Position numbers and translations under genes: made by a program
Notes under the pieces: model-generated
The model's database searches: none
What the model saw: only the letters and a program-made list of their open reading frames with translations
Told to the model about the DNA's origin: nothing
From: an uncultured Rickettsiella sp.
GTDB taxonomy: Bacteria > Pseudomonadota > Gammaproteobacteria > Diplorickettsiales > Diplorickettsiaceae
DNA length: 64,000 bases
Direction: 5' to 3'
Assembly (NCBI GenBank): GCA_947058615.1
Contig: CAMSHF010000003.1
Span: forward strand, 83,845 to 147,844
Part shown: one piece after another, positions 1 to 8,469 of the stretch
How positions within the stretch are numbered: the stretch's first letter is position 1
Layout: the number at the start of each line of letters is the position of its first letter

Positions 1-2
1 TA

Positions 3-1048
3 TCAAACAACCCAGATTCAATATTAACTGCTCCTAGCAATAATGGAATACAATCGATTGGCTTACTTCTACCACTACAAGGACCTTTAGCGAATATCGG
101 TCTCTCTGTAAAACAAGGTTTTTTAGCGGCTGCAGATGAGAGTCGATCAGCTCCTCGTATAATTTTCATCGATACTTGTCTAGAATCCGATATGCAAGCC
201 GCTTATAACGAAGCTTTAGTAAAAAAAGTGCAAATAATCGTTGGGCCATTACTTAAACCTCAGGTACAAAATATTGCAAGTTTGCAAACTCACATCCCTA
301 TTTTAGCGTTAAACTATTTAAATCCTGATATTAGTACACCTCCTCAGTTAGTCCAATTTGGTTTATCCCCAGTAGATGAAGCCCAACAAGCCACACAACT
401 TGCTTGGCAAAGAGGTAAGCGTTCTGCGCTCATCATAACGGCTAATGGTAATTGGGGAACACATCTAGGCGAGACCTTCGCGCAACAATGGCAAGCTTTA
501 GGGGGGACTGTCGTCGATACGCTGTCGTTATCTGAAAATCTCTCGGATATAACTAAGCAAATGCGCCATTTTCTTCATTTCAAACCTCCACACAACAAGC
601 GAACTGATTTCGATGTGATTTTCTTAGCCACTAACTCACGAATAGGGCGTCAAGTAAAACCTTTATTAAAATTCTTTTATGCAGGTGATGTACCTGTTTA
701 TGCAACTGCGTCAATTTATAGCGGGGCATCTTCACCACGTTTTGACAAAGACTTGAATCAGGTTATTTTCTGTGCGGCTCCCTGGTCTTTAGCCAATAAC
801 CGCATTGAGCCTAACCTTTATCAACAACTAAAATCATCTTTTCCTATACGTTTCAACCAAAACAGAAAATATTATGCATTAGGTATCGATGCTTTTCATA
901 TTATTCAGCAACTGGAACGTCTTAATCAATCGCCACAGCAAACACTCCAAGGTGCTACAGGTACACTTTCATTAAATAATCAGCATCGGATTGTTCGGCA
1001 ATTATCTTGCGCACAATTTTGTAATGGATATTTAATCCCTATTGACTA

Positions 1049-1049
<1 letters not shown>
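3..1049 (+). CDS. lpoA: LpoA (YraM), penicillin-binding protein activator, C-terminal part
   Basis: LpoA is an outer-membrane lipoprotein that reaches through the periplasm to activate the peptidoglycan synthase PBP1a. The frame is already open at base 3, so the start, lipobox and N-terminal TPR-like domain lie left of the window; about 348 codons are visible. Near the left edge it reads IGLLLPLQGPLANIGLSV, the usual entry into the type I periplasmic-binding-protein-like domain of this family. Later segments (GLSPVDEAQQA, GATGTLSLNNQHRI) also fit that domain's C-terminal lobe. The stop TAA overlaps the yraN ATG by one base (TAATG), so the two are translationally coupled, and the order lpoA-yraN-diaA matches the E. 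coli yraM-yraN-yraO cluster. An internal ATG at 192 opens a shorter frame but is not the true start. Confidence 0.85.
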
Positions 1050-2033
<984 letters not shown>

Positions 2034-2085
2034 TCTATTTAATTTTTTAATTATTAAAAAATAATTCCTACGTTAACTACACCAG

Positions 2086-2104
2086 ACGCTAAAGCTTTTA
2101 GCGT
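2086..2104 (+). terminator. Short hairpin downstream of diaA, possible weak terminator
   Basis: An 8-bp perfect stem (ACGCTAAA with TTTAGCGT) closes a 3-base loop about 50 bases after the diaA stop. It is not followed by a T run, so intrinsic termination is uncertain. The remaining bases up to ygfZ (2034-2235) are AT-rich with no other gene seen. Confidence 0.3.
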
Positions 2105-2235
2105 TATACTTATTGATCTGCTTTATGAATTAGTATTTAGGTCGTTTATCGCTTATATATAGCTTTTGAAATAATTTATAACCGTTAATTTATTCTAGTG
2201 AAGAATTGCTAATTTAACGAATAAGGTTAAGTTTT

Positions 2236-3168
2236 ATGCTTGAAAAAATAACGGGTCAGAATAACTCCATTGACCTTATCGATCTGGGCCTCATGCGAAT
2301 CAGTGGTAAAGACGCGAAACAATTCTTACAAGGCCAATTAACGTGCGATTTGGAAGAAATTAATGCACAACAAAGCCGATTAGGCGCACACTGTGATGTT
2401 AAAGGACGTATAATTGCCATATTCCGATTATTTTTTTATCAAAATGATTATTACTTTTTATTGCCGCAGAGTATTTTGCCTCTTTTATTAACCTCCTTGC
2501 AAAAATATGCCGTCTTCTCAAAAGTAAGTTTGACGGAGGTCAGTAATGATTGGAAAAAACTTGGATTGTATGGCTTTGCTATAAACCCCGTACTAAAAGA
2601 ACTGGGATTACAAACGGCCAAGAAAAATGGAGTTGAAAGCTATGATCAGCGACTAAGTTTATCTATTCCAGGGCCGATATTACGCACTATCTTGTTAGTC
2701 CCTGCCACACACTCTATCGGCTTTATTGAGGCTCAATTTGAACTACATAGCATTAATCAATGGCATTTATTTGATATAATGTCAGGAATCCCAACGATTT
2801 ATCCGGAAACCAGTGGTCAATTTACACCGCATCAAATGAACCTTCCGGAAATAGGCGGCGTAAGTTTTAATAAAGGTTGCTATATTGGCCAAGAAATCAT
2901 AGCCCGTACTCACTATTTGGGGAAATCCAAAAGCCGTCTTTATCGGGTCCGCTTTACTAGCCCTACTCTCTTTTTGCCAGGTACGCCTTTATTAGACGCT
3001 GAACAAAAAACCGAAAAAGGTACGCTGATTAGGTGTGCTAAAGAGCTGGAAAATCGCTATCAGGGCTTAATCTGTTTGCAAACGCAAGCTATTTCCCATA
3101 TTATCAGACTAGGTAGCCTTGAAGGGCCTATAGTAAACTTTCTAGAATTACCCTACACTCTTAACTAA
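2236..3168 (+). CDS. ygfZ: YgfZ, folate-binding Fe-S cluster/tRNA-modification factor
   Basis: YgfZ (COG0354, relative of mitochondrial Iba57/CAF17 and of the GcvT fold) binds tetrahydrofolate and supports radical-SAM Fe-S enzymes such as MiaB. The 310-aa product has the signature hexapeptide region KGCYIGQEIIART with the reactive cysteine, preceded by the GcvT-like MNLPEIGGVSFN. The N-terminus shows the typical RISGKDAKQFLQGQLTCD. An AAGG about 10 bases before the ATG serves as ribosome-binding site. It begins after a 200-base gap and the next small gene starts 7 bases after its stop, suggesting co-transcription. Confidence 0.88.
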   Translation: MLEKITGQNNSIDLIDLGLMRISGKDAKQFLQGQLTCDLEEINAQQSRLGAHCDVKGRIIAIFRLFFYQNDYYFLLPQSILPLLLTSLQKYAVFSKVSLTEVSNDWKKLGLYGFAINPVLKELGLQTAKKNGVESYDQRLSLSIPGPILRTILLVPATHSIGFIEAQFELHSINQWHLFDIMSGIPTIYPETSGQFTPHQMNLPEIGGVSFNKGCYIGQEIIARTHYLGKSKSRLYRVRFTSPTLFLPGTPLLDAEQKTEKGTLIRCAKELENRYQGLICLQTQAISHIIRLGSLEGPIVNFLELPYTLN

Positions 3169-3175
3169 CATTAAA

Positions 3176-3604
3176 ATGGTGCGTACATTACAAAAAAAAA
3201 TATTAGGCTTAATTCTATTGTTGGTAAACGCTCCCATACTAGCCGATACGTCTAACGTGAGTGCTTTCCCCCCATCTTCCGTATCTAATAATCTGGAAAG
3301 TAAAGCCATCGAGTTTGCTAAACAAGCCGGTGTTATCGGAGGTATCTCACAGGCTTGTGGTCAGAGTCTAGAGGATTTTTCTGCAAGAGTAACTGAAGCT
3401 ATCAATAAATTATCCAATGATCCTTCTGATCGAGTGGCAGCGGCTATGGTCTATCTACGTATTAGCCAAGAAGCTCAAATAATTGAGAAAAAAAATCAAA
3501 CGATCCCTTGCACAAAGGTTTTAGAGGATTTTCGAAATTTGCCGATTATGCAATCTGATTATAAGGCCAAGGTTATTGATCAACTCAGTCCAACGAGTCC
3601 GTAA
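3176..3604 (+). CDS. Small exported protein of unknown function
   Basis: No family recognised. The 142-aa product begins with a positively charged N-terminus and a hydrophobic core (KKILGLILLLVNAPILA) ending in an Ala-x-Ala-like site, a convincing Sec signal peptide with cleavage near residue 23. The mature part is mostly alpha-helical, with a Gly-rich stretch (AGVIGGISQACGQ) and two cysteines, near residues 61 and 112, that could form one disulfide. It follows ygfZ by 7 bases without its own clear Shine-Dalgarno and ends 8 bases from the convergent MFS gene. Periplasmic location is inferred from the signal peptide. Confidence 0.6.
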   Translation: MVRTLQKKILGLILLLVNAPILADTSNVSAFPPSSVSNNLESKAIEFAKQAGVIGGISQACGQSLEDFSARVTEAINKLSNDPSDRVAAAMVYLRISQEAQIIEKKNQTIPCTKVLEDFRNLPIMQSDYKAKVIDQLSPTSP

Positions 3605-3611
3605 TTATTTT

Positions 3612-4886
3612 TTAAACCTCTAATTGTTGTGAATTCGATTCACGAATAAAAAATAATAGCCCTAAAGCTAATAAGATATAGATCGGTAAGATGCTTAACG
3701 CATGGCGGTAGTCTATCGCTGAAAAATAATGGACGCCCGATATCAGCTTCCCATGCCAATTGACATCTAATAATTTTCCTATTAGCGGTTGTGTTAATGC
3801 ACTAAAGACAATATCTCCCGTATTGATTAAAGCAATTATCGTTGCCGCAACGGTTATTTTATTTAATTCTCTGCCCAATGCGAAACCGAGCATAAATGCA
3901 CCCGTACTAAATCCAAATATAAACAGCAAAGTTCCCAATAACCATAAAGAAAAATGATTAACATAAATAATCAGCGTAATCGTAACTAGGCTCACCAAAG
4001 CATTAATCAACATCACCGAAACACGTTTATTTAATCGATCTGACAATAACCCCAATAAAGGACTACCAAAGGCTAAACCAAAAAAAATAAAAGAGGTCAA
4101 TAACGCCGCTTGTGTGTGCGAAATTTGATAAGTCTCTTTTAGAAAAGGAATGCTCCAAAGACCCGCGAAAGCATCGATGGGTGAAAAAACCAATCCACTA
4201 TACAGTGTAATTAACCAATTTTGCTTATTACTGACTACGTTCCAGACCTCATGAAATGAAAACTTTTCTATAGATCCTGTCTCATTAAGTTCTCTTACAG
4301 GTTTATCGCGAACTAACAAGTAAAATAAACCTGCCAGAAGTAATCCTCCCCCTGCACACAGATATAAGCTTTGTCGCCATCCAAAACTGTTAACCGCCAA
4401 AGAGAGTGGCACTTGGCCGGCAATCGCACCTAGCATCGCCGCAGAAGCCAATAACCCCCCCACAAAAGCAAATTGATTGGGTTTAAACCATAAACTGGTC
4501 ATTTTCATGTAGCTAACGGTAGCAAATGCAGCCCCAATACCCATTAAAATCCTAGCCCAAGTGGCTACATTTAAAGTATTTGCTTTAGAAAAGACATAAG
4601 CCCCTACAGCACATAAAAGAATAGCCACTGTCGTTAGCAACCGTGGGCTATAACGGTCGAGTAAAACACCTACAAAAAGCTGTGCGAGCAAAAAGGAGTA
4701 AAAGAAACTCGCGGCTAAATTACCTAAACCGGTGCCCTGTATCTGAAATACGCACATCAGGTCTTCGGTCATGATGCTAGGAGAAACTTGTAAGACATAT
4801 TTATAAAATAAAAAACCCGCCGATAAAGCAATAACTAGCCAAGGATAGTACGGATGGGCAGTAAAATGTTTCTTCTCAATAGGCAT
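3612..4886 (-). CDS. Major facilitator superfamily transporter
   Basis: A 424-aa inner-membrane protein with about 12 hydrophobic segments, consistent with a 12-TM MFS carrier. After the second segment it has the loop GVLLDRYSPRLL, a form of the MFS motif A (G-x-L-x-D-R-x-G-x-R), and the repeat of that motif in the second half, GLLSDRLNKRVSV. The conserved intermediate loop carries charged residues (LVRDKPVRELNETG). MFS members of this type are common in Coxiella and Legionella, but substrate cannot be assigned from sequence. An AAGG lies about 11 bases before the ATG. The gene is convergent with the small exported gene and divergent from tRNA-Arg. Confidence 0.8.
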   Translation of the reverse strand: MPIEKKHFTAHPYYPWLVIALSAGFLFYKYVLQVSPSIMTEDLMCVFQIQGTGLGNLAASFFYSFLLAQLFVGVLLDRYSPRLLTTVAILLCAVGAYVFSKANTLNVATWARILMGIGAAFATVSYMKMTSLWFKPNQFAFVGGLLASAAMLGAIAGQVPLSLAVNSFGWRQSLYLCAGGGLLLAGLFYLLVRDKPVRELNETGSIEKFSFHEVWNVVSNKQNWLITLYSGLVFSPIDAFAGLWSIPFLKETYQISHTQAALLTSFIFFGLAFGSPLLGLLSDRLNKRVSVMLINALVSLVTITLIIYVNHFSLWLLGTLLFIFGFSTGAFMLGFALGRELNKITVAATIIALINTGDIVFSALTQPLIGKLLDVNWHGKLISGVHYFSAIDYRHALSILPIYILLALGLLFFIRESNSQQLEV

Positions 4887-5119
4887 AACACACTAAACCT
4901 TATATTTCATTAGCGAGGCATTATGGCATTATTAGTCAAATTTTACACTCCTCGTTATATTGCTTTATAGATAGGGATTATCACTTTGATTAACTCATCT
5001 ATGATAAACAAAGAAAAGAAACGTAATAAATTATTTTATCTTTAAATTCAAAATAGTCACGCCATCCATATTAAGAAATAAATCGGTATCTTATCTGAAA
5101 TGAATGCCTTTATATCGTA

Positions 5120-5125
5120 TATAAT
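5120..5125 (+). promoter_or_regulatory. Consensus -10 box for tRNA-Arg
   Basis: A perfect TATAAT lies 14 bases before the first base of the tRNA, which would put transcription start about 7 bases upstream of the mature 5' end. The corresponding -35 region is poor. The rest of 4887-5119, between the MFS gene and this box, shows no gene. Confidence 0.5.
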
Positions 5126-5138
5126 GCAACTTAATCCA

Positions 5139-5215
5139 GCCCCGGTGGCACAGTTGGATAGCGCAGTCCCCTCCTAAGGGACAGGTCGCCGGTTCGAATC
5201 CGGCCTGGGGCACCA
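5139..5215 (+). tRNA. tRNA-Arg (anticodon CCT)
   Basis: Complete cloverleaf of 77 bases including an encoded CCA. The acceptor arm GCCCCGG pairs with CTGGGGC (one G-T). The anticodon stem GTCCC/GGGAC closes the seven-base loop CTCCTAA, giving anticodon CCT, which reads AGG. The T arm is GCCGG-TTCGAAT-CCGGC. The 3' end of this tRNA class is a common integration site, but I see no repeat of it or integrase nearby. Confidence 0.97.
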
Positions 5216-5360
5216 TTTTCCCTAAAAAAAGATAAGGCCTAATAAGTTTTTATTATTAATGTAAATTGTAAATCTTCACAAATTAAAATTATTAAATTGA
5301 TTTAAGCAAGCGACTCGAGATTATGTTATGCTACCGTAGATAAAACAACAGGAAGTTACA

Positions 5361-5504
5361 ATGAAAGATTATCGTTTCTACTTATGGATAGCCTATCTCT
5401 CGACAGCCGCTATTCTCTTAATTAATTTACTAACTCCTTTGATTCGACATCGTAAATTATGTAAGAAAAAATATTCTATTAAGCCGTTAATACCGAAAAA
5501 ATAA
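5361..5504 (+). CDS. CcmD-like small membrane protein
   Basis: A 47-aa mini-gene with a strong ribosome-binding site (AGGAAG about 6 bases before ATG). Its stop overlaps the lpxK ATG by one base (TAATG). The protein starts MKDYRFYLWIAYLSTAAILL, then a single membrane span and a basic tail (RHRKLCKKKYS). The F-Y-x-W-x-A-Y entry into one TM helix followed by basic residues is the hallmark of CcmD, the small heme-exporter subunit that helps release holo-CcmE in cytochrome c maturation. No other ccm gene is visible, so this is pattern recognition rather than firm homology. It could instead be an unrelated single-span leader protein coupled to lpxK. Confidence 0.5.
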   Translation: MKDYRFYLWIAYLSTAAILLINLLTPLIRHRKLCKKKYSIKPLIPKK

Positions 5505-6502
5505 TGTTAAAAATTTGGCAGAAAAAAAACTTCTTGGCTTATTTACTTTGGCCATTATCATTTGCTTATGGTTGTTTTATCTTTTTACGTCGTAAAATTT
5601 ATCAGATGCATCTGTTAAAAATAAACACGCTCTCAGTACCTGTTATCGTCATTGGAAACATTACCATCGGAGGAACCGGTAAAACTCCCATTGTTATTAG
5701 TCTTGCTCGATTTTTAAAAGAACATGGCTGGCGTCCAGGCATTATCAGTCGTGGTTATGGTGGAAATACGCGACACTTCCCTTGTTTAGTACATCAAAAC
5801 AGTAATGCACGCGAAGTGGGTGATGAACCCTTGCTCATTGCGCGCCATACGTCATGTCCCACCATGATTGATCCTAATCGTAGTCGTGGTGCTAAAAATT
5901 TACTTAAACGTTCGAATTGCAATATTGTCATTAGTGATGATGGTTTACAACATTTAAGTTTAGGCAGAAATCTAGAGATTGTTGTCATTGATGGTGAACG
6001 ACGATTCGGGAATAATTTTTACTTACCTGCAGGACCTCTCCGTGAATCTCCTTCCCGTTTGAATTCGGTCGATTTTATCGTCAGTAAAGGAATAGCTCAA
6101 ACTAATGAATTTAGATTATCCTTAACTCCCGATTATTTTTATCAGCTTATTCAACCTAAAAATCAACAGGGCGTATCATATTTTAAGGATAAAAAAATAC
6201 ACGCTGTAGCGGGCATTGGTAATCCTGATCAATTCTTTAACACATTACATAAGCTAGGTCTTAAGATTATTAAGCACCCTTTCCCGGATCATTATTTATT
6301 TAAACTACGTGATTTTAATTTTGGTAATAATGCGATTATTATAATGACTGAAAAGGACGCAGTAAAATGTACAGGATTTGTTGATCCCCGACTTTGGTGC
6401 TTGAGAACCAAAACTGAATTAGACAGCAAATTTTTAAATGCTGTACTCAATCGAATTATTTTAATAAATAAAAATTTAAAATCTTCTGCAAGCTCGTCTT
6501 GA
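5504..6502 (+). CDS. lpxK: LpxK, tetraacyldisaccharide 4'-kinase
   Basis: Phosphorylates the 4' position of the tetraacyldisaccharide-1-phosphate to make lipid IVA, the sixth step of the Raetz pathway, at the inner face of the inner membrane. The 332-aa protein has an N-terminal membrane-associated helix, then the P-loop GNITIGGTGKTP (residues 51-62). It also has the family motifs RPGIISRGYGG, EVGDEPLLIA and VVIDGERRFGN with LPAGPLRE. Translation is coupled to the upstream CcmD-like gene by a 1-base overlap. The last 47 bases overlap the 3' end of the convergent ArnA-like gene at 6456, an unusually long convergent overlap, though both C-termini look natural. Confidence 0.93.
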   Translation: MLKIWQKKNFLAYLLWPLSFAYGCFIFLRRKIYQMHLLKINTLSVPVIVIGNITIGGTGKTPIVISLARFLKEHGWRPGIISRGYGGNTRHFPCLVHQNSNAREVGDEPLLIARHTSCPTMIDPNRSRGAKNLLKRSNCNIVISDDGLQHLSLGRNLEIVVIDGERRFGNNFYLPAGPLRESPSRLNSVDFIVSKGIAQTNEFRLSLTPDYFYQLIQPKNQQGVSYFKDKKIHAVAGIGNPDQFFNTLHKLGLKIIKHPFPDHYLFKLRDFNFGNNAIIIMTEKDAVKCTGFVDPRLWCLRTKTELDSKFLNAVLNRIILINKNLKSSASSS

Positions 6503-7475
6503 TATCAATAGAAGGCTGCCAATGTAGTTTTTCTTTGGCTCGTTTAATCGATGGGAGTCGGCGTTTCACATCTTGATAACCTTTTCCATAATAACTATTC
6601 GGATCTACCGTTTGTAATTGGATTTTCTCTACATCGTTTTTATAATTAGGATAAACTCGAATAAGTTCTAATAATAATTCAGCGAGTTCACGAATAGAAA
6701 TATCATTTTTTGGATTACCAATATTAAAAATAGCTTGATCAGCACATCCCTTTTCATTAGCAATAATTTTTAATAAACAGGCTATACCGTCCTCAATATC
6801 AATAAAGCTACGACGCTGTTGTCCGCCATTCACTAGCTGAATAGGTTCACCACGTAATACATTTCCAATAAACTGACTGACCACTCGAGAACTCCCTGGA
6901 TTAGCATTAAATGGATCATCAAGTTTAGGTCCTAACCAATTAAATGGTCTAAAAATCGTATAGCGTAATTCATTTCTTAGACCATAAGCATGAATCACTC
7001 GATCTAAAAGTTGTTTACTACACGAGTAGATCCAACGTGGTTTATTAATAGGTCCTAGTATAAAATTACTGGTTTCTTCATCAAATGCTTCATCTATGCA
7101 CATCCCATAAACTTCTGAAGTAGAAGGAAAAATAATACGTTTTTTATGCTCAACACACAAACGAATTATTTTTAAATTAGCTTCAAAATCAAGTTCAAAA
7201 ATACCTAAAGGATTCTTGACATAACTTGCCGGCGTTGCAATAGCAACCAAAGGCAAAATAACATCACATGCTTGAATCTGTTGCTCTATCCAAGCTGTTT
7301 CATTATTAATGTTACCTTTTTTAAAAAATAGGCAGGGATGTTCTAAGAATTCGCTGATTTTGTTATCGGTTAAATCCAAACCGACCAAATGCCAGTCCGT
7401 TTTTTTTAAACAATGCTCCAATAGGCTGCTACCAATAAAACCATTGATTCCTAGAATTAATACTTTTAAACTCAT
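6456..7475 (-). CDS. ArnA-type UDP-glucuronate oxidative decarboxylase (stand-alone dehydrogenase domain)
   Basis: Matches the C-terminal SDR domain of E. coli ArnA, which oxidises and decarboxylates UDP-glucuronate to UDP-4-keto-pentose, the first committed step to UDP-L-Ara4N. Seen: Rossmann motif GINGFIGSSL; LPLVAIATPASYVKNPL; the catalytic region FPSTSEVYGM; and PRWIYSCSKQLLDR containing the Y-x-x-x-K pair. Also seen are FRPFNWLGP and SYYGKGYQDVKRR, all diagnostic of this domain. At 339 aa it lacks the N-terminal formyltransferase half. It is the last gene of a reverse-strand set after arnT and arnC. A role in UDP-Ara4N or UDP-xylose synthesis is inferred; the transaminase ArnB and deformylase ArnD are not in the window. 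Confidence 0.85.
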   Translation of the reverse strand: MSLKVLILGINGFIGSSLLEHCLKKTDWHLVGLDLTDNKISEFLEHPCLFFKKGNINNETAWIEQQIQACDVILPLVAIATPASYVKNPLGIFELDFEANLKIIRLCVEHKKRIIFPSTSEVYGMCIDEAFDEETSNFILGPINKPRWIYSCSKQLLDRVIHAYGLRNELRYTIFRPFNWLGPKLDDPFNANPGSSRVVSQFIGNVLRGEPIQLVNGGQQRRSFIDIEDGIACLLKIIANEKGCADQAIFNIGNPKNDISIRELAELLLELIRVYPNYKNDVEKIQLQTVDPNSYYGKGYQDVKRRLPSIKRAKEKLHWQPSIDIKTSLQKILNFYLLK

Positions 7476-7524
7476 ATATTAGTTAAACCTATTTATTTTT
7501 AAAATGTCATGTTACTAAAACATA

Positions 7525-8469
7525 TTACGCTTCATTCGTATCATCAATTATTTTCCTAATAACATAACGAGGACGGTGGCGAACTTCTTGGTAAATACGT
7601 CCAATATATTCACCCATAATACCCAAACCCATTAACATTATCCCCATTAAGAAAAAAACGATGGCAAATAATGTAAATACACCTTCAACTTCCGGTCCAA
7701 TAATAATTCGTCGTAAAAATAGATAAATAACAAAGAAGCCGCTTAAAATTGAAATAAGCAATCCGAGCATAGTAAAAATCTGTAATGGTAATAAAGTAAA
7801 GCTCGTCATCCAATCAAAATTCAAACGTAGCAAACGATAAAGATTGTATTTAGATTCGCCGCCTTTACGTGCATCATGTCCAACCTCAATTTCAATAGGG
7901 GTTATAGAAAGTCTATAAGCTTGCGCCGGAATAAATAAGGTCGTTTCTTTACTGGACATCATCAAGTCAATAAGTGAGCGTTGATAGGCCCTTAACATAC
8001 AACCTTGATCAGTCAAACGAATCTTAGTCATTTTATAACGTAACCAATTATTAAGTTTCGAAGCATAACGCCGAAAAAAAGTATCCTGGCGATTCTTTCG
8101 TATACCTCCTACATAATCGTGACCTTCTTCAATAAGTTTTACCAAATGAGAGATTTCCTCAGGAGGATTTTGTAAATCAGCATCTAAAGTAATAATAATC
8201 TTTCCTTTTACATGCTCAAAACCGGCCATCAATGCCATGTGTTGACCAAAATTACCATTAAAATGAATAATACGAATTTGATCAGGTCGCCTTTTTTGTA
8301 ATTCATTAAGTCGTTCATAGGAATCATCTTGACTGCCATCATTGACCAAGATAATTTCATAAGATTTATCTATCTTTTCTAAGCTGGCAATCAAACGTTG
8401 ATAGAGATGTTCTAAATTTTCAGATTCATTGTATACAGGGATAACGACACTGATATAAGGTTTACTCAT
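7525..8469 (-). CDS. arnC: ArnC-like undecaprenyl-phosphate aminoarabinose transferase (GT2)
   Basis: Family 2 glycosyltransferase that loads a sugar onto undecaprenyl phosphate at the cytoplasmic face of the inner membrane. The N-terminal GT-A domain shows VVIPVYNESENLE, the metal-binding TLDADLQNPPEEI and the acceptor-side LTDQGCMLRAYQR. Two C-terminal membrane helices follow (around residues 230-290), ending in GEYIGRIYQEVRHRPRY, typical of ArnC and polyisoprenyl-phosphate GT2 enzymes. Length 314 aa against 322 in E. coli ArnC. It overlaps arnT by 8 bases and sits upstream of the ArnA-like gene, supporting aminoarabinose (or a related sugar) as donor. Other polyprenyl-phosphate glycosyltransferases share the architecture, so specificity rests on context. 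Confidence 0.8.
   Translation of the reverse strand: MSKPYISVVIPVYNESENLEHLYQRLIASLEKIDKSYEIILVNDGSQDDSYERLNELQKRRPDQIRIIHFNGNFGQHMALMAGFEHVKGKIIITLDADLQNPPEEISHLVKLIEEGHDYVGGIRKNRQDTFFRRYASKLNNWLRYKMTKIRLTDQGCMLRAYQRSLIDLMMSSKETTLFIPAQAYRLSITPIEIEVGHDARKGGESKYNLYRLLRLNFDWMTSFTLLPLQIFTMLGLLISILSGFFVIYLFLRRIIIGPEVEGVFTLFAIVFFLMGIMLMGLGIMGEYIGRIYQEVRHRPRYVIRKIIDDTNEA

Noticed and set aside
5139..5215. tRNA-Arg as an integration site
   Set aside because: No integrase, no repeat of the tRNA 3' end and no foreign-looking DNA on either side; downstream genes are housekeeping.
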